A stretch of 16,690 nt of DNA, taken from the NCBI GenBank assembly GCA_903930805.1, contig CAIYZZ010000410.1:1-16690 (forward strand). Reading direction: 5' to 3'. The notes below the pieces were generated by a model that saw nothing but the letters and a program-made list of their open reading frames with translations, was not told where the DNA came from and made no database searches. Positions 6,799 to 15,084 of this stretch are shown here, in pieces. How positions within the stretch are numbered: the stretch's first letter is position 1; each line of letters starts with the position of its first letter. This stretch comes from an uncultured Rhodocyclaceae bacterium. GTDB taxonomy: Bacteria > Pseudomonadota > Gammaproteobacteria > Burkholderiales > Rhodocyclaceae. The translations under genes and the position numbers were made by a program.

Positions 6799-8168
6799 AG
6801 CCTGTTCCCTTGAGCCTGCGCAAGCGCCTGTTACTGGCGATTATCGCCCCCCTCTGTGTGGTGTTTGCCATCAGCGCCCTGTTCGACTACCGCTTGGCAC
6901 GCGAAACCGCCGATGCCGCCTTTGATCACGCGCTGGCCGACACTGCGCTGGATATTGCCTCCGCTATTCGGGAGACTGACGAAGATCTGTCCGTGAAATT
7001 GTCTGCGGAGGCTGAAGACATACTGCGCAGTGATCCTTCTGACAGCATCTATTTCGCCGTGCGTGACAGCCACGGCCGTTTGCTGGCCGGTGACGAAGAT
7101 CTGCTCCCGCCCGCGATGCTTCCTGCCACTCGGCTGGGAAACCAGACCTACTTTACGGACGTTCAATTTCGCAACCAGCCCACCCGGAACGCTGTCTACC
7201 TGACCAGTTCGCCTCACGGTGATGTCACGATCATCGTTGCCGAGAGCGTCAATAAACGGGAACGCTCTAGTCGTCGCATCATGACCGCGATGATCTTGCC
7301 GAATCTCGCCGTTATTCTGGCCACGCTGCTTGCGGTCTATTTCGGGGTGCGCCGTGGCCTCGCTCCTCTGGAATTTGTCGAAGACGAAATTGCCAGTCGT
7401 TCCCCCCGCGACTTGCGCGAAATTGACGATTCGGTCACCCCGCAGGAAATTCGTCCCCTGCTCTCCCGGCTCAACGACCTCTTCGGCCTGCTACGGGAAG
7501 CCGCAGCCTCCCAGCAGCGTTTTCTCGCCGATGCCGCCCACCAGTTGCGCACCCCCCTCACGGGCTTGCAGACTCAGATCGACCTAGCCACGGGTGAGGG
7601 CCGTTTCAGTTCAGACCCGGAACGCCTGTTTCGTATCAACGAAGCGACCGGACGCATTGGTCACCTCATCGGCCAATTGCTCACCTATGCCCGCACCGAG
7701 CCGGCTACCTATCTCAGCCAGTCGTTTGAACCCGTGGCGCTCAACGACCTGGTGGAGCAGGCCGCGTCTATCTTTCTCGACCAGGCGTTGGGCAAGGAAA
7801 TCGACCTCGGATTCGATGCTGGCCCGGCGACCGTTCCGGGCATACCTTGGATGCTGCGGGAAGCCCTTGCCAACCTGATAGACAACGCACTACGCTACAC
7901 GCCGCGCGGCGGCATCGTTACCGTCAGCAGTTGTCGGCGCGAGGGTGGATGTGAACTGACGGTCGAGGACAACGGGCCGGGCATACCTGTCGCCGAACGG
8001 CAGCAGGTGTTCGAGCGCTTTTATCGAATTCATGATTCCTCTGGCGACGGCTGCGGTCTGGGGCTGGCTATCGTCAAGGAAATTGCCGCTCTCCATGGCG
8101 CTGTTATTCGCATAGAGGAACCTGCCGGCGGCGGAATTCGTTTTGCGCTGGTCTTCCCGATTCCGTAG
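6795..8168 (+). CDS. Sensor histidine kinase (TctE-like)
   Basis: The 457-residue inner-membrane kinase has a first transmembrane helix at about 11-30, a periplasmic sensor region at about 31-162 resembling the 2CSK_N type, and a second helix at about 163-184. The dimerisation/phosphorylation box is FLADAAHQLRTPLTGL, with His249 as phosphoacceptor. The ATP-binding domain has the N box REALANLIDNALRYTP, G1 EDNGPGIP (391-398) and G2 GCGLGLAIVKEIA. All catalytic motifs are intact. The periplasmic ligand is not evident; TctE relatives sense organic acids and QseC relatives other signals. It forms a two-gene unit with the regulator before it. Confidence 0.92.
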   Translation: MKPVPLSLRKRLLLAIIAPLCVVFAISALFDYRLARETADAAFDHALADTALDIASAIRETDEDLSVKLSAEAEDILRSDPSDSIYFAVRDSHGRLLAGDEDLLPPAMLPATRLGNQTYFTDVQFRNQPTRNAVYLTSSPHGDVTIIVAESVNKRERSSRRIMTAMILPNLAVILATLLAVYFGVRRGLAPLEFVEDEIASRSPRDLREIDDSVTPQEIRPLLSRLNDLFGLLREAAASQQRFLADAAHQLRTPLTGLQTQIDLATGEGRFSSDPERLFRINEATGRIGHLIGQLLTYARTEPATYLSQSFEPVALNDLVEQAASIFLDQALGKEIDLGFDAGPATVPGIPWMLREALANLIDNALRYTPRGGIVTVSSCRREGGCELTVEDNGPGIPVAERQQVFERFYRIHDSSGDGCGLGLAIVKEIAALHGAVIRIEEPAGGGIRFALVFPIP

Positions 8169-8171
8169 GCG

Positions 8172-8205
8172 TGCGCCGCAACAGCGTCATTGCTGAGTGG
8201 GCGCA
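8172..8205. terminator. Possible stem-loop between convergent genes
   Basis: TGCGCC (8172-8177) pairs with GGCGCA (8200-8205), and inside it CAGC (8182-8185) pairs with GCTG (8192-8195). It lies in the 52-nt gap between the kinase and the convergent small gene, where a bidirectional terminator is expected. There is no T-run, so the call is weak. Confidence 0.25.
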
Positions 8206-8220
8206 GCGCTTTGCAATCCG

Positions 8221-8457
8221 CTAGCTCAAAGTGACGATCTGGATGTGATCCCGACTGACATTGATGAATGGTGCAGTCAGAACCTGTCGGCCAGCCACTT
8301 CCGGCTCATACACTTCGGCTTCCACAACAGCAACAAAATCCTTCGCCTCCCGCATGAAATCAGTTACCCGCGCCCCGGGCAACAGGTCAATATAACCCTT
8401 GATACGATAAGCCCCCGTCAATATGGTGACTCTCGTCTGGTTCTGATGTGTGGTCAT
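8221..8457 (-). CDS. Small conserved-looking beta-strand protein (78 aa)
   Basis: The frame codes for 78 residues. Segments such as RVTILTGAYRIKGYIDL and PFINVSRDHIQIVTLS alternate like beta strands, with a LPGARVTDFM turn, and recall the DUF6812-type small proteins; that match is from memory. I chose the ATG at 8455-8457 because AGGAG lies 8 nt before it; a GTG 24 nt upstream has no such site. It is a lone gene, convergent with the sensor kinase and divergent from ubiA. No signal peptide or membrane segment is visible. Function unknown. Confidence 0.65.
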   Translation of the reverse strand: MTTHQNQTRVTILTGAYRIKGYIDLLPGARVTDFMREAKDFVAVVEAEVYEPEVAGRQVLTAPFINVSRDHIQIVTLS

Positions 8458-8597
8458 CTTCAGATCTCCTGTCAATTGCACTTGCTATCGATTTGCAGCG
8501 TATCCCTGCGCCCCATCTATCGAACCGGTCGCAGCTTAAAAAGCTCCCAGCCAAGAATACTCCGAATAGTTGAAGCGTCAAAATGAGTGAGGCTTAA

Positions 8598-8621
8598 AAA
8601 AGTCGGCGCTGGCAGGACGGC
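8598..8621 (+). repeat. Direct repeat copy 2 (24 bp)
   Basis: This is the second copy of the element at 144-167, with one mismatch (A at 8614). It ends 16 nt before the ubiA ATG and covers the place where the -35 region of ubiA would lie. Confidence 0.75.
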
Positions 8622-8625
8622 ATCG

Positions 8626-8631
8626 TAGAAT
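8626..8631 (+). promoter_or_regulatory. Candidate -10 box for near-leaderless ubiA transcript
   Basis: TAGAAT matches five of six -10 positions and lies 6 nt before the ubiA ATG, so transcription would begin at or next to the start codon. No Shine-Dalgarno sequence is visible before ubiA, which agrees with a leaderless message. No convincing -35 box is seen. Confidence 0.35.
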
Positions 8632-8637
8632 TTGCCC

Positions 8638-9531
8638 ATGACCACGCTGGATCTGATCAAGCAACGTCTTGACCTCTACGAAAAGCTGATGCGGCTCGAC
8701 AAGCCCATTGGTATCCTGTTGCTGTTGTGGCCGACCTTGTGGGCGGTGTGGATCGCCGGTAACGGACGTCCCAATTGGGCGATTCTCTGGGTTTTCGTAC
8801 TCGGCACCGTGCTGATGCGCTCGGCCGGTTGCGTTATCAACGATTACGCCGATCGCAATTTCGACCCGCACGTCGAACGCACCAAGTCGCGGCCACTGGC
8901 CGCCGGCACGGTGACGACGCGCGAAGCATTCATCCTGTTCGGATGTCTGGTGGTCGCCGCGTTTCTCTTGATTCTGCCACTGCTGACGCCACTCCTTGGC
9001 GGTCTTGCGGTAGTGGCGCTGTTTCTTGCCGCCAGCTATCCATTCACCAAACGTTTTTTTGCCATTCCGCAGGCTTATCTGGGCGTCGCTTTCGGGTTCG
9101 GCATTCCGATGGCTTTCGCCGTGATGCTTGGGCGGATACCGGAAATTGCCTGGTGGCTGTTGCTGGCCAATGTGTTCTGGGCGATGGCCTACGATACCGA
9201 ATATGCGCTGGTCGACCGCGAGGACGATATCCGCATCGGCATCAAGACATCGGCGCTCACCTTTGGCCGCTACGATATTGCGGCGATCATGCTCTGTTAC
9301 GGTGTTACGCTGGCTCTGCTGGGCTGGGTGGGTTGGTGGCTTGGTTTTGGCTGGCCGTATGCCACCGGGCTACTAGTGGCTGCAGGCATTGCCGGTTACC
9401 ATTACACGCTGATTTGCGAGCGCGAGCGCATGCGCTGCTTCAAGGCTTTCCTGCACAACAACTGGTTTGGTGCCGCCGTGTTTGCCGGTATTGCCGCCGA
9501 TTATTTGCTAGGACACTGGAGATTTTCATGA
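8638..9531 (+). CDS. ubiA: 4-hydroxybenzoate polyprenyltransferase UbiA
   Basis: UbiA joins the polyprenyl chain to 4-hydroxybenzoate, the first membrane step of ubiquinone synthesis. The 297-residue product is strongly hydrophobic with about eight or nine membrane helices. Both Mg-diphosphate-binding motifs are present: NDYADRNFD (68-76), followed by the family signature [10 protein letters not shown] (81-90), and [13 protein letters not shown] (185-197). The ATG at 8638 fits the usual N-terminus ([21 protein letters not shown]); a TTG six bases earlier is an inferior start. Its stop overlaps the start of the small cytochrome gene (ATGA, 9528-9531), and ubiD follows directly, so the three form an operon. 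Confidence 0.96.
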   Translation: MTTLDLIKQRLDLYEKLMRLDKPIGILLLLWPTLWAVWIAGNGRPNWAILWVFVLGTVLMRSAGCVINDYADRNFDPHVERTKSRPLAAGTVTTREAFILFGCLVVAAFLLILPLLTPLLGGLAVVALFLAASYPFTKRFFAIPQAYLGVAFGFGIPMAFAVMLGRIPEIAWWLLLANVFWAMAYDTEYALVDREDDIRIGIKTSALTFGRYDIAAIMLCYGVTLALLGWVGWWLGFGWPYATGLLVAAGIAGYHYTLICERERMRCFKAFLHNNWFGAAVFAGIAADYLLGHWRFS

Positions 9532-9791
9532 AACGATTGTTGCTCCCACTGCTGTTCGCTGTTGCCTTGCCAGCTGGTGCGGTAGAAGATACCCGCCAGT
9601 TCGTCCAGATGCCGGCACCGGCGCAGGCGGTGTTGCGCGCCGAGATGGTCGACATGCTGGTTGTGTTGCACGATGCCGGCAGTGAGTTTGCCACCATTGC
9701 CAAAACCGGTGACGCTGCCAAAGCCCTCGCCGCACTGCCAAAACTTACCGGCCAGTGTGTTTCCTGCCACACTGCCTACCGTACCCGGTAA
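9528..9791 (+). CDS. Small periplasmic cytochrome c (half-size class II-like)
   Basis: The 87-residue product has a signal peptide of about 18 residues ([18 protein letters not shown]) and a single heme-attachment motif CVSCH (77-81) seven residues from the end, followed by TAYRTR. A C-terminal CxxCHxxYR is the hallmark of cytochrome c'/c556-type proteins. Those are four-helix bundles of about 130 residues; this mature protein has only about 69, enough for two helices, so it may dimerise or be a reduced form. It overlaps ubiA at its start and shares one base with ubiD at its end (TAATG). A longer frame running back through ubiA is only a shadow. Confidence 0.8.
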   Translation: MKRLLLPLLFAVALPAGAVEDTRQFVQMPAPAQAVLRAEMVDMLVVLHDAGSEFATIAKTGDAAKALAALPKLTGQCVSCHTAYRTR

Positions 9792-11278
9792 TGAATGCCG
9801 CCCAGGATCTGCGTGAATTTATCGCCCGCCTCGAAGCGGCCGGCGAGTTGAAGCGTATCGCCATCGAGGTCGATCCCAAGCTGGAAATAACTGAGATCGC
9901 CGATCGCGTGCTGCGTGCCGGCGGTCCTGCTCTATTGTTCGAGAAACCGAAAAATGGCGCGATACCCGTGCTGGTCAACCTCTTCGGCACGCCGCAGCGT
10001 GTTGCCCTGGGCATGGGGGCCAAAGGTGACGGTAGCGATTGGCAAACCTCGCTGCGCGAAGTCGGCAAGTTGCTGGCTTACCTGAAAGAACCCGAACCGC
10101 CCAAGGGACTGCGCGACGCCTGGGACAAACTGCCGGTGCTGAAGCAGGTGTTGAACATGGCACCGAAGATCGTGTCACACGGCTCGGCACCCTGTCAGGA
10201 GATTGTCTGGGAGGGCAAGGATGTCGATCTGTCACGGCTGCCGGTGCAGACCTGCTGGCCGGGTGATGTGGCACCACTGATCACCTGGGGATTGACGGTA
10301 ACGCGTGGGCCGAACAAATCGCGCCAAAACCTCGGCATTTATCGCCAGCAAGTGATTGCGGCGAACAAGGTCATCATGCGCTGGTTGGCGCATCGTGGTG
10401 GCGCACTGGATTTCCGCGATCATTGCGCTGCGCACCCCGGCACACCTTACCCCGTGGCAGTAGTGCTCGGTTGCGATCCGGCAACGATCCTTGGTGCGGT
10501 GACGCCCGTACCGGACAGCATTTCCGAATACCAATTCGCCGGCCTGTTGCGTGGCGGCAAGACCGAGTTGGTGAAATGCATCGACTCCGATTTGCAGGTG
10601 CCGGCGCGTGCAGAAATCGTGCTTGAAGGTGTCATCCATCCCGGCGAAACTGCACCCGAGGGACCCTACGGCGACCACACCGGTTACTACAACGAAGTGG
10701 CCAATTTCCCCGTCTTCACCATTGAGCGCATGACGATGCGGCGCGACCCGATCTATCACTCCACCTATACCGGCAAACCACCCGATGAACCGTCGATGCT
10801 GGGTGTCGCGCTCAACGAGGTCTTCGTGCCGCTCTTGCAAAAGCAGTTCCCCGAGATCGCCGACTTCTATCTGCCGCCAGAGGGTTGCTCCTATCGCCTT
10901 GCCGTGGTGAGTCTGAAGAAACAATATCCCGGCCACGCCAAGCGCGTGATGTTCGGCATCTGGAGTTTTCTGCGCCAGTTCATGTATACCAAGTTCATCA
11001 TTGTTGTGGATGACGATATCGACGTGCGCTCGTGGCCGGAAGTGATCTGGGCGCTGACGACACGTGTCGATGCCGCTCGCGACACACTGATAGCCGAGAA
11101 CACACCGATCGACTATCTCGATTTTGCTTCGCCCGTTGCCGGGTTGGGCAGCAAGATGGGCATCGACGCGACGAACAAGTGGCCGGGTGAGACGACGCGT
11201 GAATGGGGACGCCCCATCGTCATGGATGCTGCGGTGAAGCAGCGTGTCGACGAACTTTGGCAGCAGCTAGGTTTGTGA
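9791..11278 (+). CDS. ubiD: 4-hydroxy-3-polyprenylbenzoate decarboxylase UbiD
   Basis: UbiD removes the carboxylate of the polyprenylated 4-hydroxybenzoate using prenylated FMN made by UbiX, the step after UbiA. The 495-residue length is normal. Family signatures include the prFMN/metal-binding segment [10 protein letters not shown] (180-189), [13 protein letters not shown] (196-208) and the acidic [12 protein letters not shown] (289-300) near the active site. I start it at the ATG at 9791, which shares a base with the preceding TAA and gives the usual N-terminus ([18 protein letters not shown]); an upstream extension would overlap the cytochrome gene. No ubiX is visible in the window. Confidence 0.96.
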   Translation: MNAAQDLREFIARLEAAGELKRIAIEVDPKLEITEIADRVLRAGGPALLFEKPKNGAIPVLVNLFGTPQRVALGMGAKGDGSDWQTSLREVGKLLAYLKEPEPPKGLRDAWDKLPVLKQVLNMAPKIVSHGSAPCQEIVWEGKDVDLSRLPVQTCWPGDVAPLITWGLTVTRGPNKSRQNLGIYRQQVIAANKVIMRWLAHRGGALDFRDHCAAHPGTPYPVAVVLGCDPATILGAVTPVPDSISEYQFAGLLRGGKTELVKCIDSDLQVPARAEIVLEGVIHPGETAPEGPYGDHTGYYNEVANFPVFTIERMTMRRDPIYHSTYTGKPPDEPSMLGVALNEVFVPLLQKQFPEIADFYLPPEGCSYRLAVVSLKKQYPGHAKRVMFGIWSFLRQFMYTKFIIVVDDDIDVRSWPEVIWALTTRVDAARDTLIAENTPIDYLDFASPVAGLGSKMGIDATNKWPGETTREWGRPIVMDAAVKQRVDELWQQLGL

Positions 11279-11304
11279 AGCGCGGATTCTGAGGATAAAC
11301 GACA

Positions 11305-11742
11305 ATGGCCGACTTCGACGAAAACGGCAACATCATCCATGACACCGAAAATTCCACCAGCAACCTGGATGGCCCGCGTGCCTGGGCTCATGTAATGTAT
11401 GGTTTGCACGCCCTTTCGGCGTTGTCCGGCATCATGACATCGGCCACCATTGTCGGTGCCTTCGTTTTCGGCTGGCCATCGATCATCGCCATCATCATCA
11501 ACTACGCGACGCGCGCCAATGTCCGTGGCACCTGGCTCGACACGCATTGGCGCTGGCAGTTGCGCAGCTTCTGGTTTGCCGCGCTCTGGCTTTTCGTTGC
11601 TGGCGTGTTGGCGGCAACTTTCATCGGCATACCCGCCGCGATCATGGTGATCGTCTTTACCGGGCTATGGGTGCTGTACCGGGTGATTCGCGGCTGGCTG
11701 GCGCTGCTCGACCGGCGCAGTATGATTCTTTCCGCCGCATGA
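11305..11742 (+). CDS. DUF4870-like membrane protein
   Basis: The 145-residue product has a polar N-terminus of about 25 residues and then hydrophobic segments at about 28-65 (one or two helices), 88-104 and 106-130. The loop TRANVRGTWLDTHWRWQLRSFW is characteristic of small betaproteobacterial membrane proteins in the DUF4870/Tic20-like group. A GAGGA lies 9 nt upstream of the ATG. It follows ubiD by 26 nt on the same strand and may be co-transcribed with it. Function unknown. Confidence 0.75.
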   Translation: MADFDENGNIIHDTENSTSNLDGPRAWAHVMYGLHALSALSGIMTSATIVGAFVFGWPSIIAIIINYATRANVRGTWLDTHWRWQLRSFWFAALWLFVAGVLAATFIGIPAAIMVIVFTGLWVLYRVIRGWLALLDRRSMILSAA

Positions 11743-11758
11743 TTTTCAAGGAGTGTTC

Positions 11759-12037
11759 ATGAAATATCGTCTTGCCGTGTTCGCGTTATTCTGTACCATC
11801 ACGCTGTCGGCCATTGCCGGCGAATTTCAGGCCTGTCTCTCATGCGACCTGACATCCGCTACCATCAGGTTGGCCAAGCCAAAACGTATCACGGCCGGCC
11901 TCGCCGGCAAGCTGACGCGCGTGGCTTGTGATTGCGGCACTGACATCACCTTCGTCCAGCGCACGTGTACACAATGTAAGGTAGCGGGTGACGGCAACTG
12001 CAGTGACGCTGCTGACTGCAAGGCAATTTGCAACTGA
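11759..12037 (+). CDS. Secreted cysteine-rich small protein
   Basis: The 92-residue product has a signal peptide of about 22 residues (MKYRLAVFALFCTITLSAIAG). The mature part holds nine cysteines in short motifs: CLSC, CDC, CTQC and a final CSDAADCKAIC. Such spacing could serve disulfide bonding or metal binding in the periplasm. AAGGAG (11748-11753) lies 5 nt before the ATG at 11759. It is 16 nt after the preceding membrane-protein gene and upstream of pqiA. I do not recognise a family. Confidence 0.7.
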   Translation: MKYRLAVFALFCTITLSAIAGEFQACLSCDLTSATIRLAKPKRITAGLAGKLTRVACDCGTDITFVQRTCTQCKVAGDGNCSDAADCKAICN

Positions 12038-12119
12038 TCGTTGCCGTCCCGCCAGGGCCGACTTTCTCATGATGACAAGGACCGATATCCCGGTGGCCGA
12101 AATAAGTAGGGGAGTGGAC

Positions 12120-13406
12120 ATGCCGGTATACGCAGCCGACGGGCTGCTTGCCTGCCATGCGTGCGACTGCCTGCACCGCATCGTGGCGGTTCCGGCGCGG
12201 GCCAAGGCACTGTGCCGCCGTTGTGGTGCGCTCTTGTATCGCAACATGCCGCGTAGCCTCGACCATTCGGCCGCGCTTTACCTGGCGGCGCTGATCCTGT
12301 TCCTGCTCGCCAACACCTTCCCGTTCGTTGCCCTGCAGTATGGCGACCGCATCGAGCAGAGCCTGCTCGTATCCGGTGGCTTCGCTCTGCAACGGGCCGG
12401 CATGGGCGAGATCGGACTCCTCGTGTTTCTGACCAGCGTGGTGTTTCCCTTCCTGACTATCTGTGGGATGCTTTACCTGTTGCTACCGCTACGCTTTGGC
12501 TACCGTCCCCCGTGGATGACACCGGTGTGGCGGTTGGTGCGCTCTCTCAGTCCCTGGAGCCTGATCGGCGTGTTCATGCTCGGCCTGCTGGTCTCGGTCG
12601 TGAAGCTGCAAGACCTGGCGGCAATCGTTCCCGGCGTCGCTTTCTATGCCTTCATCGGCTTGCTGGTCGTTTCCGCCGCTGCAGTGGCGAGTTTCGACCC
12701 GGCGGTGCTTTGGCCGCGCATGGGGCCGGTGCCGGACAATGACGCAGCGAGCGCTGCGGCAGACAGTGCTGCGGCGCTCGGCTACGCTGTCTGCTCTACC
12801 TGCGACCTGCTGGTGCGCCGTCCTGCCGCCGACGTGCGCTGGGTCTGCCCGCGCTGCGGGAGTGCCGTGCATGGCATGCGCGTTCCGAACAGCATTTCCC
12901 GCACTTGGGCCCTGTTGGGGTCGGCGGCTCTGCTGCTGGTGCCGGCGAACCTGTACCCGGTGATGACCGTGACCCGTTTTGGCCAGGGTGAGCCGAATAC
13001 CATCCTGTCCGGTGTTGTGCACCTGGTCCAGGACGGGGCATGGCCCCTTGGACTGCTCGTGTTCTTCGCCAGCTTCATCGTCCCGCTCAGCAAGATTGCG
13101 GTGCTGGTGTTGCTGCTGGTCACCGTGCAGCGCGAATCGGCCTGGCGCTTGCGTGACCGCACGCTCCTCTACCGCGTGACGGAAGTGGTCGGCGCCTGGT
13201 CGATGGTCGATATCTTCCTGGTTGGGATCATGGTTGCACTGGTCAGGATGGATGGACTTGCAACTGTTTATCCTGGTATCGGGGCCAGCTTTTTCGGGGC
13301 TGCGGTAGTTCTGACGATGATGGCGGCGCACGCCTTCGATCCCCGCCTGGTCTGGGACCGTGCTGCAAGTGGGCACCAGGAGCAAGGGGGGCAACGGCAT
13401 GAATGA
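12120..13406 (+). CDS. pqiA: PqiA-family inner-membrane protein
   Basis: PqiA is the multi-spanning inner-membrane partner of the PqiB MCE protein in envelope lipid transport. The 428-residue protein has the family's duplicated layout: a zinc-ribbon-like cytoplasmic module (C12, C15, C32, C35), about four helices (51-71, 98-124, 145-165, 170-192), then a second ribbon (C225, C228, C243, C246) and four more helices. I start it at 12120 because GGGGAG sits 5 nt before that ATG and the protein then begins just before the first zinc ribbon; ATGs at 12069 and 12072 have poorer sites. Its end overlaps pqiB by 8 nt. Confidence 0.9.
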   Translation: MPVYAADGLLACHACDCLHRIVAVPARAKALCRRCGALLYRNMPRSLDHSAALYLAALILFLLANTFPFVALQYGDRIEQSLLVSGGFALQRAGMGEIGLLVFLTSVVFPFLTICGMLYLLLPLRFGYRPPWMTPVWRLVRSLSPWSLIGVFMLGLLVSVVKLQDLAAIVPGVAFYAFIGLLVVSAAAVASFDPAVLWPRMGPVPDNDAASAAADSAAALGYAVCSTCDLLVRRPAADVRWVCPRCGSAVHGMRVPNSISRTWALLGSAALLLVPANLYPVMTVTRFGQGEPNTILSGVVHLVQDGAWPLGLLVFFASFIVPLSKIAVLVLLLVTVQRESAWRLRDRTLLYRVTEVVGAWSMVDIFLVGIMVALVRMDGLATVYPGIGASFFGAAVVLTMMAAHAFDPRLVWDRAASGHQEQGGQRHE

Positions 13407-15084
13407 GCCTGCCATGCGCGAACCCGTGGTGCGCGAGCGCAGCGGATTGTCGCTCATCTGGCTCATCCCGCTCCTGACCGCGCTGATCGGCGCGTGGTTG
13501 GTCTTGCACACCCTCACGGATCAAGGGCCGCTGGTGACGATCACATTCCGGACTGCGGATGGTATCGAGGTTGACAAGACCCGCATCAAGTACAAGAGTC
13601 TCAGCATCGGCATGGTCGAGGGTGTGCGCTTCAGCCCGGATTTTTCGCGGGTGGAGGTGCGTGCCAGGCTCAACAAGGAGGCGGCCCATTTTCTGCGCCG
13701 CGATACGCGCTTTTGGGTGGTGCGGCCTACGCTAAGTGCGCGCGGGATTTCTGGTCTTGGCACGCTGCTCTCCGGAACCTACATCGAGATCGAGCCTGGG
13801 CAGGGCGCACCCCAGTCGCTGTTCGTCGGCCTCGAGACGCCGCCGGTGGTGCACTCCGACATGGCCGGTAAGCGGATCACGCTGATGGCCCGCCAACTCG
13901 GTTCGCTCGACCGTGGATCGCCGGTCTACTATCAGGGCATCGTTGCCGGTGAGGTGCTGGGCTACGAGATGGCAAACGATTACCGTAATGTGCTGGTGCA
14001 CGCTTTTGTCAAGGCACCGTACGATGGACTGGTGCGCAGCAATACCCGCTTCTGGAGTGGCAGCGGCATTGATCTTTCCGTTGGTCCCGACGGCTTGCGG
14101 GTAAAAACAGAATCTTTGCAGGCACTGCTGTTCGGTGGGATCGCGTTCGATACGCCCGACCCGCAGGATGGGGGCGTCGAGGACATTGCCGGGCTGGTGT
14201 TTACCCTGCATGACGATCTCAAGTCGATCAAGGATCAGTCCTACGTTAGCAAGATCCGGTTCGTGTTGTTCTTCGATGATTCCGTGCGCGGCCTGACCGT
14301 TGGTGCGCCGGTGGAATTCAAAGGCATCAAGGTCGGCGCAGTCACCGATGTGCGCCTGGAGTACGACGAGAGCAAGTCAGGATTCCGTATCCCGGTCGTG
14401 ATCGAGATCGAACCCGAGCGTATCGCGGAGCGCGGCGAGCGAATGAAGCGTGCCCCCAAGGAGGCTTTCCAGGCGCTCGTTAAGCGTGGGCTGCGTGCGC
14501 GGCTGCAGTCGGGCAACCTGTTGACCGGACAGTTGTACATAGATATGGTCATGCAGCCAAAGGCCCCGTTGCGGCTTGCCAATGCCGGGCGCGCGGAGCC
14601 GGAGCTGCCGACCGTTCGCGGGGCGGGGTTCGATCAACTCATGGCCACTGCGGCGGGCATCATGGAGCAGCTCGACCGGGTGGACTACGCTGCACTCGGT
14701 GCCGACCTCCAGGGAACGCTGAAAGGCACCAATGTGCTCCTCAACGGGCCCCAGCTGCAGAGTTCGCTTGCCGATCTGGCCGTATCGCTCGCCAGCGTGC
14801 GCAGCATCCTGCGCACGGTCGACAGTCACGCGGAACCAATCGCTGCCAACCTTGAGCAGGCCCTTGGTGCTGCCCGCGCTGCCCTGGAAAAATCAAAGTC
14901 GACCATGGCGCTGGTTGATGGCGTCATCGCTCCCGATGCGCCGCTGCACCATCACACGGTGAGGTTGGCACAGGAACTGGCGGCAACCGCCCGCTCGTTG
15001 CGGAGCCTTGTCGACATGCTGGAGCGCAATCCGCAAGCCCTGCTGTTCGGCAAGCCGCCAGTGCAAGAACAGGAGCAGCGATGA
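13399..15084 (+). CDS. pqiB: PqiB-family MCE protein
   Basis: PqiB is anchored in the inner membrane and forms a stacked ring and needle that spans the periplasm to carry lipids. This 561-residue product has an N-terminal transmembrane anchor (about 17-38) and three MCE domains, at about 43-135, 157-255 and 285-388; GSPVYYQGIVAGEV and GAPVEFKGIKVGAV mark the second and third. A C-terminal helical stretch (about 405-550) would form the coiled-coil needle. The start at 13399 overlaps the pqiA stop and fits the short cytoplasmic tail; an upstream GTG-type extension is not needed. Its stop overlaps pqiC (ATGA, 15081-15084). Confidence 0.94.
   Translation: MNEPAMREPVVRERSGLSLIWLIPLLTALIGAWLVLHTLTDQGPLVTITFRTADGIEVDKTRIKYKSLSIGMVEGVRFSPDFSRVEVRARLNKEAAHFLRRDTRFWVVRPTLSARGISGLGTLLSGTYIEIEPGQGAPQSLFVGLETPPVVHSDMAGKRITLMARQLGSLDRGSPVYYQGIVAGEVLGYEMANDYRNVLVHAFVKAPYDGLVRSNTRFWSGSGIDLSVGPDGLRVKTESLQALLFGGIAFDTPDPQDGGVEDIAGLVFTLHDDLKSIKDQSYVSKIRFVLFFDDSVRGLTVGAPVEFKGIKVGAVTDVRLEYDESKSGFRIPVVIEIEPERIAERGERMKRAPKEAFQALVKRGLRARLQSGNLLTGQLYIDMVMQPKAPLRLANAGRAEPELPTVRGAGFDQLMATAAGIMEQLDRVDYAALGADLQGTLKGTNVLLNGPQLQSSLADLAVSLASVRSILRTVDSHAEPIAANLEQALGAARAALEKSKSTMALVDGVIAPDAPLHHHTVRLAQELAATARSLRSLVDMLERNPQALLFGKPPVQEQEQR

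Noticed and set aside
8482..8597. Short AGCTT-AAA-AAGCT palindrome (around 8528-8541) as a regulatory site
   Set aside because: Five-base arms are expected by chance and it fits no promoter spacing I could find.
8775..9527. Long plus-strand frame running through ubiA into the cytochrome gene
   Set aside because: It is the +1 shadow of ubiA, rich in Arg, Cys and Ser with no family look; only the part from the ATG at 9528 has a signal peptide and heme motif.
10232..10936. 234-codon antisense frame opposite ubiD
   Set aside because: It mirrors a strongly conserved gene, has no ribosome site and no recognisable motif.
12489..13517. 342-codon antisense frame opposite pqiA
   Set aside because: Composition is His/Gln/Arg-rich and low in hydrophobics, typical of an antisense shadow of a high-GC membrane-protein gene.
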